Shown here in pieces: positions 36,721-49,879 of a stretch of 64,000 bases of DNA. The translations under genes were made by a program, and so were the position numbers. The notes below the pieces were generated by a model. It did no database searches. It saw only the letters and a program-made list of their open reading frames with translations, and was not told the DNA's origin. Source of the stretch: Adineta steineri (lineage: Eukaryota > Rotifera > Eurotatoria > Adinetida > Adinetidae); the NCBI GenBank assembly GCA_905250115.1, contig CAJNOI010000128.1, positions 152,394 through 216,393 on the forward strand, in the 5' to 3' direction. Every line of letters begins with the position of its first letter. Within the stretch, counting starts at the first letter, position 1.

Positions 36721-39700
36721 TTAAGAATTATTTGTTTGTAATTGTAATCTTAAATGATTTAATTCCTGTTCAAGTTCATTAATACGTTTTTGAATAGTTT
36801 GTTTTTCATCACAATTATCTTTTTTTATTTTTAAATCACCATTAGGAGGAAGAAGTAACATTTGTTGTTGTTCACGTATTGTATTTATTTGTTCTTTTAA
36901 TTGATAAGTTGTATTTAATAATTTCGGAACATCAACAACATGTAAATCTAAACTATCACATCGTGTTGAATAATTATGAAGACTATAATATACAAAATAA
37001 ATAGAAGAATTATAATATCAACAAAACAAAAATCAATACAAACCGTTCTCCAACACAGTTTAATGAACTATTTTTTGATAAACAATAAGCTTGATTATAA
37101 ACTTCGTCGGATACATTTAATACTGCATATAAACGCTAGAAGAAAAAAACAAAAGCAATATGTCATATTCTACATTTTTATAATTTTATACTTGTGAATA
37201 AAATAGCCAACCACGCCATTGTCGTCGTCGCCAATATGGTACCGCATATTTAAATATTAACCATTCTAATCCAAGTATAATTAATCCAACGAGTATACCA
37301 CCTAGTAATAACATAAATACACCAAAAAATCGATCAACAGGTAATTCAAGATTCTAGAAAAAAAAAATAAAGATATTAATCAAAATTAAGATCAATTGAA
37401 AATTTACTTCATCTAATATTTTTGTTTCACAATTTTCATACACATACCAATCATCATGAAGACGTTGTATAATACCTAAATTTTATATAAAAAATATTAT
37501 TTGAAAAAATATTTCTTTTTGCTACCTTTATCAATATAAGATAATAAAATATTGGTTATATTTTCTTTTAAATCCGTATCAAATTTAGAAAAACCTAATG
37601 ATAAACCGAATGCACCAAAATTATCACCACTAATACGAATTAATTTAGAAACATCTCGTGTTAAATAATATCTTGCTATTGAATGATCCATAAGTAGATA
37701 TGTTATAATATGATCACGAAGTAATTCAATACCATGTGAATAAGATGATATATAATAAATATGACGATAAAGTGTATTCGTATAAAATATTTTTAAATAT
37801 TCTTCATCACTTGTATTAGCAACAACACCGATAATACATCGAGGCATACTACGACATACATCCTTAATAGAAGACAATTAATAAGGTTGAATTTAATGCT
37901 CTTTGATTAGTGGTGAAGGACAAGTATAATCCAATTATTCATGAGATTTCATTCAACATTGTCAAAGAAATCGGATAGGATTTGTTAGTCATTTGATGCA
38001 AATAAATAATTCTATTATTTATGAAGTGGCTATTCGATTTAAATAGATAGTACCGTCATTGAAAATATGAGTCAAATAGTTCAAAAACGAATCCATCGAT
38101 CAAGTTCAGATTAGAACAATATATAATATACAGAAGTTTTATATTTAACTATAGAAAGCGGTATGTTGACATTATGTTTAGTCCGAATATGTGCATAGTG
38201 CTATTCAAACCTGACGTTGAATCGAAATTTGAATTTCGAATGAGCGAAGAACTTTATTAATTACGAACTCACTTTTCGTTCAGTTAATTATAAGTGATGT
38301 AATAGTAAAAATAATCTTTCACATGAAATTTTATTCTCTTTTTGGTAGAGAAGATCCAGTAAACATAAATTATCTGCTTGTGTGTCCGCAGGGTCAAAAA
38401 AACATCGAAAACCAATTTTTCAAAAAAGACACTTCTGGACGTATTTCGATGGGGTGACTTCAAATCTGAGGTTCATTGAGTGACCATGTGGAGGGGGTAG
38501 GGTCAAAGGTAAAAAGAACATCGAAAATCAATTTTTTCACGGTTTTTATTTGTTTTTCCAGTAAATGTGAAGAAAATGGATTTCTACGAGAAAGAGCTAA
38601 GCGAGTCCTTGAACGGGCGTTACTTGTATTTAAAAGAAAAAGTGCTATATTCAAAATAAACAAACGAAACTACCAGTGCTTTATCCAATGGGTGAGCGCT
38701 GGAAGAACGCTGCCCACCCTAAATTTCGATTCGCTCATCCAAAAAAGGAAACTTAGATAAAACACTCGAAAGTACGTTTACTTAAAGGAACTGGAAAATT
38801 TACAACATATTTTTATATTTAAACATTCGTTTGATAAGCGCTTATAATTATTTCAAACTTACAAATATGCCATGAATATTGCTTGCCATTTGTGTTCTAT
38901 CAGTTTCAACCATAAATGCAGCTAATTTAGCAGTATAAATAGCAATAAATACAATACAAAAACCACCCCAAACCTAATTTGAATGAAAATAATACATATT
39001 TTTGTTTATTTTTATGTCTGAAACTTGCATTGCCTAAAAATCGATTTGACCAACATTTTGGAGATTTGGTTTTAAATGTATGTGAAAAAATAATCGACCA
39101 ACTAAGTGTTAATGCTGATGCTAAACTAAATATTATATGTCGACGACGACCTTTCGGTGTTAAACTATAAATAAAAAAGAAAATTTTTAACAAAAATATT
39201 ATTCTTCATCATTTTTACCCATAAGGACTATGCCATTCAAAAAATGTTTCAAATAAAGCAGTAATAGTTAATAATAAAAATATAATACACCATGTTGGCC
39301 ATGAAAATGGTTGTAAAAATGCACCTAATGATAATCCTGTGGGTGGTGGTACAGTTAAAATAACATAGGATGAATGATAAAAAGGTGGTGTTAAATCAAT
39401 TGAACGTGCAAAAAATGATTCATAAGGTATAGCTGATATTGAAAAATGTGCTCGATGATGTTTTAATGCTTCTGTTAATGCTAACCATTTATTTGGTTTA
39501 TCAGAGAAAACAAATAATTTTGTTATTTGTAATGGCGCAACTAATCTTGAATCTTCTATACGTAATAAAAGATTAATCGAAATTCCATAACAACAATGTG
39601 GTGATGTTGTCATTTTTGAATGAAAAAAAAGTGCATCTGTTGTAAAATTAATTAATAATGGATCAATTTGATAACATGGTATACCATAATTACAATGAAA

Positions 39701-42700
39701 TTCCGATGATATTTGAGCATCGGATACAAATATATATGGTGGTTCAACAACACCAACAATAATTGGTTTTTCTGATACTGTTTGCATATGAACATATTGA
39801 CAATCATCTGCTTTACCACCACTTGATAAACTACCAAACATTTGATGATAGTTTTTTAAATTAACAAGTGCATTTGATGATGTTATTAGACTTGAATTAT
39901 CTTGTTGAGTTGAAGATGAACTTTTACGTGATGATGAAGTTAATGGACGACATGAACGAAATAATTGTTCAGCATTATTATTTGATGAAAAGAATAGACG
40001 AGTAATCATACCTTGACATAAATGTTCCGTATGAACCTAAATTCAAAGCAAAAATAAAAAAAAGAATTCTTTTATATATTTTACCATAAATATTGTTGGA
40101 ACACGCCATAGAAGAGTATCTGGTTCAAATAAAATTGGATCAATACCAGAACCAACACGAATATCACAACTCCATTCCGTATAATTTGTAAATAATCTTT
40201 AAATATAAAATTTTTGTTTAAAAGAATTAATTACATTTCAAGGATGTATGAATTCACGTATTAAAAATACGGATTGAATTGAGAGTTATTATAGAACATC
40301 CGAAATAAATAGACATTAATATCAATGATAATAATTATATTGCGGAATGTTATAATTGTATTATAGTATAATGTAAAAACACTCAAGTGCTATCATATAT
40401 AACAAGATGTAGAACATATGTGTGAATCTACTTTTTACAATTAATAATAAATGAAAAATCAATTTCAAGGGGTTAGTATTAAGTAATAAATATCAATATG
40501 AATTCTTCACTTAAAATATCATTGAAAACTATCCGATCGAATAGAGATATTTAATTCGATTTTGTATTCAATAGTAAAATAACAGGACAAAAATATTTTA
40601 TTTACATTATCAATTTCTCCAAGAAACTTTTACCACTACTTTATAGACAAAAAATTTCGAAGAATACTTTCATGTATAATATACATGTCAATAATGTTTT
40701 TAGTTCAGATTATAATTATACATTTTTCTTCTTATATTATTAGATAATGAAACTTTATCAGTATATGAATATCAATGAACGATATTTTTCAAAGTACAGA
40801 ATCTAATACTAATCTTCGCTGAACAATGTGGAGTATTCGAAAAATCAACAAGTATATACAAGTTTTGTTAGTATACTAATAGCAGATCAGGGGCGTAGCG
40901 ACTAAAGAGTGCATGGGATGTTACGTCCCCCTGCTTTGAAAAGTTTTAGTTTTATTTTGGTCAATAAAATCAAAAACAAGGGTTTTTACGTGTTTTTTGG
41001 CGTTAGATTTAAGCAAGAAAGGAGTTGTGCTCTCTGCTTTTAGAGCTTAAAGTACTGAAATTTTGCGCCTCCCTCCCGCCTTGGAGATCTCGCTGTGCCC
41101 CTGAGTAAAATATTTAACGGCTTGAAGACAAATGACGCAATATGCATCATCGGCCATGAGGTAATTGAGTTCTCAAGATATCAACTATCTATTTATCGTT
41201 CTATCTCATATTGCTATAAATGTAGAGAACGTATTATATACATACTTATGATACATCTCGAAAGATAAATGAAGCTAATTAATAATTAGTTACTTCAAAA
41301 AGAATAAATGCGGAAACTCCGGATTTTATCCGAGAGTTATGTGTACTGCAAAAATTGTATACGGAAATCAGTATTTTTGCAATAACTCGAGAGTGGCTCG
41401 TCCAATTAGGCTCAAATATGAACTGGACCGAGATCTTAATGAGATTGAATTGTATAGAAAACTTCATCAAAATCTGCCGCTCCTTTCGAAAGTTATCGTG
41501 TATACGGCTGGACGGACACACTGACCGATTCTAGAGTGTACTGACTCTTTGAGTACACAAAAATAAGCTCGTTGTCAAAGAACTAAAACTATACTAATTG
41601 ATGCATATATTCACATTGGAATAACATAAAGTCATTCATTATGATGAACTTCTCATTTTCTCACTATTTATTTAATTTAAATATTGTCAGTTTCAATTAA
41701 TTCTATTATCGATTACTTACTTAATAAACATATGTGTCTTTTTTAATTGATGTATGGTTTGTTGAATAGCACAGTTTGTTGTACCAATAAATGATGATGA
41801 AACTGGTAAACGAGTATATGTTCTTATAACAGCATTAAATAACATTTTCATACTTGAATTTGAAAAATAACCAAATAATTTTCGTCGATCAGCATTTGCT
41901 GTATAAATTTTTGGAAAATATGTTAAATTACGTATTTCACCAAGTCGTGAAGCAAACCACCAACTTGTTTTATTTAATAATATATTTCTTTCTGATACTG
42001 TACTATATTGTTCAATAAAACGAAGAAATTGTAATTCACGTTCAGTTGACATAATACATAAAATAAGATCAATATTAATATGTGTTAAATCACGAATTAT
42101 TTTTCTTGTTGTATGACGAAGATTAATTAAATATGATATACGTGGTAAATGTGCTCGATAAATAATATGTTGTTTAGCAATACGAAGATATGATATACGA
42201 TATTCAATCATATCAATTGATAGATCATAAATTAAAGCTAAATAAATCAATCAGAATTATTTTCAAATAGACAAAAAAAATTTCATTTACCAATTCGAGT
42301 ATAAACTGAACGTGTATCGAGAGCATATGCTACTGATTGTGCTTCTTCGATAGGATCTGACATTAATTTAAAAAGATAAGGATTATGCTAAAGAAAAATG
42401 ACATGTATATATATTTTTTTCTTAAGATTTTGTTTTTACCAATTTGCCTTGAACAATTTGATATCGATTTGTTGTAGCAATTGTAGGAATTTTAAGTGCA
42501 CGGGACATTAAATCAATTTCTTTGGTATATAAATCAGCAATAAATATTGTATCACGTTGTTCTTCTGATATTAATGAACATAATTTTTTAGTTAATATCG
42601 ATGTTGATTGATCAAGAATATTTAATTTTAAATCAATTCCATATAATTCCGTAAGATTATATACATCATTTTTAATACGATTTTCGTCAACAGTCATATC

Positions 42701-42925
42701 ATATTCACGAAAATATATTATACGAAGTAATTTTTTTGTTTGATAAATATGTCGTTGTTTAAAAATTTTTTGTAATGATAATTTTTCAATTGTTTGTGAT
42801 TCATTACCATATACAACAGATAAATTAAATAAATTAAATAATATAAAAATAATTGAAATTTTATAATTAAATTTAAGTGATTTTGAAATGGTCGACAATG
42901 ACCGTTGACAGACATAATTAAACAT
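36721..42925 (-). CDS. NMDA-type ionotropic receptor, GluN3-like, 12 exons
   Basis: Exons (minus): 42925-42440, 42387-42291, 42237-41721, 40196-40085, 40036-39219, 39164-39029, 38973-38863, 37862-37526, 37475-37408, 37353-37192, 37135-37044, 36982-36721; 1065 residues, frame intact. Order: signal peptide (ending near VVYG), amino-terminal domain, S1, M1 (FSWPTWCIIFLLLTITALF), pore loop, M3, S2 (GLSLGFSKFD, LHDDWY), M4 and a C-terminal coiled coil. KSPKCWSNRF after the pore and the C-terminal ELEQELNHL helix resemble GluN3 subunits. The M3 gate motif is YTAKLAAF instead of SYTANLAAF. The arginine that normally sits four residues before the IDF motif in S1 is Phe here (FFARSIDLTPPF); the acidic S2 residue (MDHS) is kept. 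Exon 6 ends in a GC donor (GCAAGT). An upstream in-frame ATG at 43027 is possible but would bury the signal peptide. Confidence 0.9.
38333..38627 (+). repeat. CGTTACTTGT-family repeat, copy 2
   Basis: Lies in the intron between exons 7 and 8 of the GluN3-like gene, opposite in orientation to the gene. It has AACATAAATTATCTGCTTGT, GTGTGTCCGCAGGGTCAAAA, two ACATCGAAAA-type repeats, AAATGTGAAGAAAATGGATT and the end GGGCGTTACTTGT. It matches copies 4 and 5 internally. Confidence 0.87.
40888..41103. mobile_element. Short inverted-end element, CAGGGGC type, in a receptor intron
   Basis: Starts CAGGGGCGTAGCGA and ends TCGCTGTGCCCCTG, an imperfect inverted pair. The interior is GC-rich (CGCCTCCCTCCCGCC) and non-coding. 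It lies in the 1.5-kb intron between exons 3 and 4 of the GluN3-like gene. No clean target duplication is visible, so the superfamily is open; CAGGGGC-type ends occur among hAT elements. It is related to the truncated copy at window positions 1-95. Confidence 0.7.
41280..41570. repeat. Probable dispersed repeat with inverted segments
   Basis: GC-richer than the intron around it. GCAAAAATTGTATACGGAAA and TATTTTTGCAATAACTCGAG form a small inverted pair, and GAAAGTTATCGTGTATACGG with ACGGACACACTGACCGATT follow. The open frames on both strands overlap each other and have no known domain. It looks like a decayed transposable element fragment; its ends are uncertain. Confidence 0.45.
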
Positions 42926-45330
42926 AATCGTCTTCGTATGATGAATGAATAAATTATTGAATGTAATAAAAACGACGGCATCGGAATTATGACAAATAAT
43001 ATTGTCGTTGTCAAAAACCAAACGCAATGATAGCTGCTTTACATTTAATAGAAAATAGAGTAATAGTGTGGAACAACTAAAAGAAAAAAGAAGAAGAAGA
43101 ATATTGAATATCTAAGCATACATCTCAACCGATGAGATGCTAATAAAAATCGGAGAACACTCTGCTTGGTTTCTTTTCTCTATGTCTGCATCTAAATTGA
43201 TCACATCAATAATAAAACTAAAGAGATAAAGAAGAACATAGAAAAGATTCCTATTCACTACTACATATTATATCTAAACAAACGATAATGATAATAATAT
43301 TGTCATTACTTATCATCTGCATATATCTACTAAATTTTAATAGGAAAAAAAAAGAAGAAGAAACCGAAATTGATTATTTTAATCATATCTATACAAATTA
43401 TTATATTATTGATGAACTACTTTTCTTATTATTCTTTCTATCAATTACTAGAAAAAATATGCTAAAAAAAGACAGATTTTTTTTTCTACATACAATTGAA
43501 TAACAACTAATTGAGATATATGAATGATTAATTATATGTAATATAAAAAAAAAGAAATATTTATAATTATAAATTTTCTTGAAAAGAAAATATATTGATA
43601 TAGAAAATAATTCTATTCATATTTTGATAATAAATAATTTTAGACAGTATGAAAAAACTCTAGAATAATAAAAGGAAGTTGCCTTAAGTAACACTACCTT
43701 CCTGCTTTTTTCTTTCTAATAAAATAATGTTCTAATACTCTTATGTCGCGATTGATTAAAAGAAAAATCAATTTTCAATCGGAATAAGCATCTTATGTAC
43801 ACATGCTAGAGGAAATAATATAAGGCAAGCAGATTAGCTTTTTTTTTCTAATGAAAAAATTTTATATTTATATTTATTGGTATGTAAATATACATTATTT
43901 GAAAGAAAAACATTTTACTAAAATAGTTTTTTTTTGTTATTGAATATTACATATTCTCATATAAAATTCTACTCTCATTCATTCATTTATTTAATTCCTT
44001 CGCATGTATTTTGCCTAATCTAATTCAGACTGTTATATAGGGACTGATTTCATGCGAGATCTTGATCGAAATAACATCATCTTTAATGATGACAGTAGGG
44101 AATAATATAATGTGTAAATCATTAAGATATATATATGCTGTTGATTAAAAAGAAATCAATTGTACATAGAATAATTATTTCTATTGAAATTCTGACAGAC
44201 AAGTGATAATTGACATCATTTAATACGTATTTTTATTATTATTATAGATATTCATAGAAAATAGATAATTATCGTCGTCTCACGCAAGAAGAACAAAGAA
44301 AATCTTCAATAGAAGTTAACGTACATCGATCTAATATATAGTTATTTGGAATAGAATAGAAAAGAAACACATCGATAAAATGCAATATCTTATTATATTG
44401 ACAGTTAGTCTTTCATTTATTTATCTCAAGTATGAATATGTGACAATCTATAATTAAAAATTGATGATAGACATTGTATTAAATTGAAGAACTTTTGTTA
44501 CAATGCAGTCTATATAGTATAAATAAATGAAGTTCGAAAGATATTTAATTAAAAAACAAAACTGATCTCTAGAAAATTGTGTAGACGATAATAATTCTAT
44601 ATATACAAATAGATTCAATTTTCGTCATACTATTAGTATTTCCATTCCAACACTTTATATATATATATTATACTTAGAGAGGAAAAAGGCATATGTCACA
44701 ATTGAATTTATACGCTCAAATAATCTAAAAAGATGTGACAAATTAATGCGGCATCAAGAAGAGTCATTTATTAACTTTCATAAGTATTTTTTAACAATAC
44801 AAAGAAAAGAGAATTCTGAAAAAAATAAAAAATCTAAATTCTTAATAATTAAAGTATCATTTTGTATTATTAAATCAACTGAAAAGATCATAATCAATGA
44901 ATGCCTATGATATTTAAACATAAATTCATAGACATTTTCATGACTAGTAATGATAATCATGAATTATTTAGTTCTATTTTTAATTACTTACGATAGTATA
45001 AATTATATATATATATACATGTGTGTGCTTTATAGATCGTATTCAATAAAAGGGCATATTATTTTCAATTAACTGACTTGCGTGTTAGAGACAACGATGA
45101 ATTCTAAGACAGAATGACAATAGAAATTTTGTTCGAGCATGATCATGTTATTATTGTCTTGACAATTCCTATATGGAATCATTCATTATACTTACTATAA
45201 TTGTTCTAGGTATCACTATTGTTATTATATTTCGGAATACTTAATATAGCAAGTAAATTGCTAATAATTATTTCTTTGTATTTATTATTTTGTATTCAGA
45301 AGCGAATAAAAAAAATGTTTATTATTATCA
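42926..45330. other. Spacer of about 2.4 kb, no gene seen
   Basis: Between the receptor 5' end and the HEXD 3' end. Very AT-rich, with poly-A/poly-T runs and low-complexity frames only. No repeat with defined ends was recognised. Confidence 0.55.
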
Positions 45331-47986
45331 TTAGGTAAGTGGTCGTCGTTCCCAAATTGTTTTATGATATACAGGTGCATATTCAATGAATGTTCTATTG
45401 ATTTGATTTTCCACTGGCGTTAAATAAAGATCAATCCATTCATCAATAACATCTTTTGAATACAGATTACTGAAATGTTGATTTAATTTTTGTTTATTTT
45501 GTAATAATTTTTTTAATAAAAATTGTAATTCAGACAAACGTGATTTAAGATCATAACGACGTACAAATAAATATTTTCGATTATATTCCGGTGCAATAGT
45601 ATTTAAAAGTTTCAAACGATTTTGAATTTTTAATAAATGAAATTTTAAAGAGAATATACTTGACCAAATTGAACGACCTTAATATTAAAATCTATGATAA
45701 TTCTTTAGATTTTATATATAATTACCTGGTAATGTATCACATAATGTTGATTCTTTATTAATTGATTTTAATAAGATATCACAATCACGATTAGAATCAT
45801 CAACAAGATATTCATCTGTATTTAATACATGTAAACTATATAGAAGTGATGCATAAGATGTAGGTAATATATCACATATTGGCATGAAGTGATCAAATCG
45901 TGACCAACCAGTAAGTATAATTGCTGAAATTGGATTATGTTGAAAAGTTGATGATTCTATAAAATGAAGCCATTCGCGATTGTTTAATACATGATGTGTT
46001 GAATTTGTTATCATTGAAAAACGATGAAGACCACCTTTAAATGCACTTGCAGCCCAAATATTTTTAAAAAATTTCGGATAAATATTCCAACCAGATAAAG
46101 ATTTATAATTATCATCAAATGTTGTATAATAATTCCATGATACAGGTTCAATAAGACCTTCAAGTTGTCGAAGCTAAATAGAATTAATTGTTAAGATATA
46201 ATGAAGTTTATTGTGATATATAAGAAATTTCTACGGAAAAGTTCATGACATCTAATATTACTATTCAAAGACAGAATAAATATCGATTTGGTCAGCAAAG
46301 ATTGATGCTGATCATAGGTAACGCTTGTCTCGAGACTCGCTTAATTCTTTCTCGTAGAAACGATGTGTCTTCACTATCAGTAAACTATTTATTCAAACAA
46401 TTTCAAACATCGACTTCAGATTTTGAGTTCCTGAATCTTCAAACTCTTATAAAAAATATCTTGTTTTGTAGAAAAGTGTTCCTTTGTGCAGAAAAACGAT
46501 CCTAAAAGGAATTTCAAAAAACTAACATCAGATTCGTGTTCCTCGATCTCGATTGAAACCAACCGTTTTTGTGTCCAGATTAGTCTTCGACCGATGAGTG
46601 AAGTGCAGACACACAAGCAGACAATTTATGTTTGCAAGACTCTTCTCTATTAAAGCTTATTGTAAGATTTATAAGTTGGAAAAAGAAAGTTCATAGTATT
46701 CGAGTTTTCTTTTTAATTTATAACTATTCGAAGGCTAAGGTTGAGAACAACATTTTCCTATGACACACAGAGTTTACACTTCGAAAGAACATAAAATTTT
46801 CTTCACTCAATGTGATAATCATTCTCATAATACGAACTTCAACTTATGATCGAGCGTATTTAGTAATCAATAAACATCAGAAAATTCAACTGTTGATCAT
46901 AGTAATAATCCTATTATGATTTGTATATATTCTAAACTGAAGTTCATTGAATACGAATATGACTAGTTCCTATATAATTATATCAAATAAAATTCTTACC
47001 AATTTTTCATTATGAATAAATGAACTACCTCGAAGAATATCATCCCAAATAAGTATTCGAATTCCAGGTCGAATTTTACGCACAATATCAACAATACGTC
47101 GTATATGTCTTAAAAATAATATAGAAGTAATTTTTTCTTTCTCTCTTTCCATTTCTTACTCAATATATGTTTCAGAAACACTCATTTGTTTTGCTTGACA
47201 ATGAGGATGAAGATTTTTTAACGTAACTTCATCACAACCAATATGAATTATATTACTATTTGGATGCATATTCAATGTTTGTTGTAAAAGATCTAAATAA
47301 ATAATCTAAGAAACATATTTTCTTCTATGAAAATATTTTAAATAACCTTCGAATAAAACATAAGTTAAATTAAAACATGGTGAAATAACCATTGGAAGAT
47401 CTGGATCATCACGATATGATTCATATTCACGTAATTTAAGTATCCATTCTAAATGACCAAATGTTTGAATAAGTGGAATAATTTCAAGTTGATGTTTTTT
47501 TTGCAGATTCTTCAATTAATTTCATATCTAATTTTGTATAACCATTTCGATGAGTAATCTTTTATTTAAAAAAAATCAAAATAATTTTTATTTTCAATAT
47601 TTCAAAATACTTACATTAGCAAGGTTACCTTCTAATGGAAGTGTATCTTCATATTCAATTACAACACCTTTAATACCCATTTGTAATTTTTCAAGAAAAT
47701 TAAAAAATAATTCATAAAAATTTTCTGCTTTTGGTGGTGCACCTTTTAAATCAAGATGAATATACTTTGCTAAATCTAATCGACCATGTTTTATTGATTG
47801 AACATTTGCTCTTGGTAAATATATATTGTCATTTACATGTTCGATTAATTTTGTCTCATTATTTGATGATAATAATGACCATCGTAAATAAACAGTAAAA
47901 AGTAAAATAAGAAAAACTATTACCTTGAAATATTTTATTATATAATTTGATCGTCGATGTATGTATTGACTAGATATGAATGGCAT
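45331..47986 (-). CDS. HEXD: HEXD-like GH20 hexosaminidase with N-terminal membrane anchor, 6 exons, one frame break
   Basis: HEXD is a family 20 beta-hexosaminidase acting on galactosaminides. Exons (minus): 47986-47615, 47558-47347, 47292-47160, 47108-47000, 46173-45726, 45677-45331; 539 residues after repair. Family motifs: IHLDLKGAPPK, VVIEYEDTLPLEG, PLIQTFGHLEW, IHIGCDEVT (the catalytic Asp-Glu pair), RILIWDDIL, IWAASAFKGG and AIILTGWSRFDHF. Residues 19-34 (YFKVIVFLILLFTVYL) form a hydrophobic signal-anchor absent from the cytosolic vertebrate enzyme, which suggests a type II membrane or secretory location. The C-terminal 110 residues are helical and basic. The T run 47495-47502 is one base too long for the frame before HQLEIIPLIQTFGH. 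The intron after exon 4 carries a repeat copy. Confidence 0.93.
46316..46650 (-). repeat. CGTTACTTGT-family repeat, copy 3
   Basis: Reads on the minus strand, in the HEXD intron between exons 4 and 5. Plus-strand start GGTAACGCTTGTCTCGAGAC, then TTAATTCTTTCTCGTAGAAA; end GCAAGACTCTTCTCTATT. The interior shares GTTCCTCGATCTCGATTGAA with copy 1, so copies 1 and 3 are sisters. Confidence 0.85.
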
Positions 47987-48613
47987 AATTAACTATTTTT
48001 AAATGTCATGAATTTTTTTAAATAAATAGAAATCGATACGAATAAAATATGTGCAATGTGGTTGGTCGACAATACTTTTGACTGAATTTTTTAGTTTATA
48101 TATGATGTGGAGTGTGTATTGAAGCGTGAAGAGTCATAAACAAACGAATATTTAAAAGTGTATGATATAGGACTTAATTAGTATAATAAAAATCTTCCTT
48201 GTTTTCGTGTTATTCGATAAAAAAATATAGGTACTGTAAGAGTATTGTCATAAATTTTTTTGATTTGTTGTAAATATAAAAATTATAATAAATATCATCC
48301 GTTGCTTTTTTTTTATTTTATTCATGTTCGTACATATAGTCATTCATCAGCAAAATCGAAAAGAACAAGGAAAGTGACGTAAATGTTTTTTTTAAAAATA
48401 GATGAACAATCTTAAAGACAATCATTAGCTATAAATATGTTGTTGTTTGTTACAACATGTATTTTTGTTGTTAGATTAGAGAAACGAACAAAGGAAAAAG
48501 AAGCTATAGACATACAAAGAGAACAATACGAAAAAGAAAATACACCGTCCTAATATTTGAAAAATTGTTCGTAATGCAATATGATTCGAACAAATTGAAT
48601 AAAAATAACTTTC
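47987..48613. other. Spacer between HEXD and UBE2N
   Basis: About 630 bp of AT-rich DNA between the HEXD start and the UBE2N stop (both minus). It should contain the HEXD promoter and the UBE2N 3' end. No repeat or RNA gene is apparent. Confidence 0.5.
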
Positions 48614-49879
48614 CTAATGTTCATGTGCGTATTTTTGAGTCCAATCACGAGCTAAAATAATAAAAATAAACAACATAACTATCAGAAGACCGATGAACTT
48701 AAAATAAAAAAAATACTATTAGATCACTGTAATCGATTGTTGGGAATCTAATGATTTTTTTGAAAACGGATGAAATTTAATCCAGTGATACATTATTGCT
48801 ACTAGTTAGAATAATTATCCTGAAGATCTTCTTTTGATAAGTTCAAAAAAACATCAATTATTGATGGTTATGTTAATAATAATATGTAATTATATTTTCT
48901 TTATTATTGAACATAACTTTGAAGGTCAAAGTAATTCCGATGGAATCTCAAACTAAGAATAGTTAATATCAATTTGAAATACACATTTTATGTCTTTAAA
49001 TAGATTTTGGTGACATTAACGAGATCATAGAATTATTTATACTCATGAATTCTTACTCTGAACAGCAGTATACATAATCACAAGAACTTTAAACACGTAA
49101 ATATAAAAGGTCGGAAGCACACAGTGTGGCTTCGTGATGTTGATAATGTAAAAATAGTAGTTATTTTTCAAGAAACCTTCCACTACTTCGAATACTACTT
49201 AATTGAAACTGTTCATTATAATTACTCGAATATATATTTTTAAATACTCTAAATCTCTTTAATATTTTAGTCGAAAACAAATTTTACCTATTGCTTTTGC
49301 TCCTTTTTCATCAGCTTTCCATTTTTCAGCTACATCAGCATCCAAAAAATCATCCGGATTAGGTGCACTTAATAGAGCCTGAATAGATAAAAGAACAGTA
49401 CGAATTTGTAAAGCTGGACTCCATTTTTCTGTATCAAAAACAAAAAATTAAACATAATATAAAAAAATGACATATACAATTTCTTATACCTTTGAGAATA
49501 TCTAAACAAATACGACCTAATTTGTCAATATTTGGATGATAAAGTTTTGTCATAAATCGAACTTTAGGTGGTGCCATCGGATATTCATCTGGTAAAAACA
49601 ATTCGACTTTAAATTTACCACCTTCATACGGACTCTATATTATATAAAAATAAAAATTTTAAATTTATTTTCTAGTAATACGAATACCTCACCAGGTCCA
49701 TCGATAACAACTTTAAAATAACGAGCATTATGTTCATCTGGTGATGCACTAATACCTGGTACTGGTTCTTGTAGTAATCGTGCACTTTCCTAATAAGAAA
49801 TATTTATAATAAAATTATTTTTAAAAAAAAGAAAACATACTTTAACAATACGCTTCGTCAAAGCTCCATTGTCATTCAT
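48614..49879 (-). CDS. UBE2N: Ubc13 / UBE2N ubiquitin-conjugating enzyme, 5 exons
   Basis: Ubc13 pairs with a UEV partner to build Lys63-linked ubiquitin chains in DNA damage tolerance and signalling. Exons (minus): 49879-49841, 49789-49688, 49634-49490, 49428-49288, 48651-48614; 154 residues, the usual size. The UBC fold is complete: [61 protein letters not shown] with the active cysteine at about residue 90, then [20 protein letters not shown] and [14 protein letters not shown] before the cysteine is intact. Similarity to animal UBE2N runs along the full length and the start is the only in-frame ATG before the fold. The frame is clean. Confidence 0.97.

Noticed and set aside
43288..43503. 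71-residue frame upstream of the receptor
   Set aside because: Low-complexity Ile/Leu/Lys product in a gene-poor spacer.
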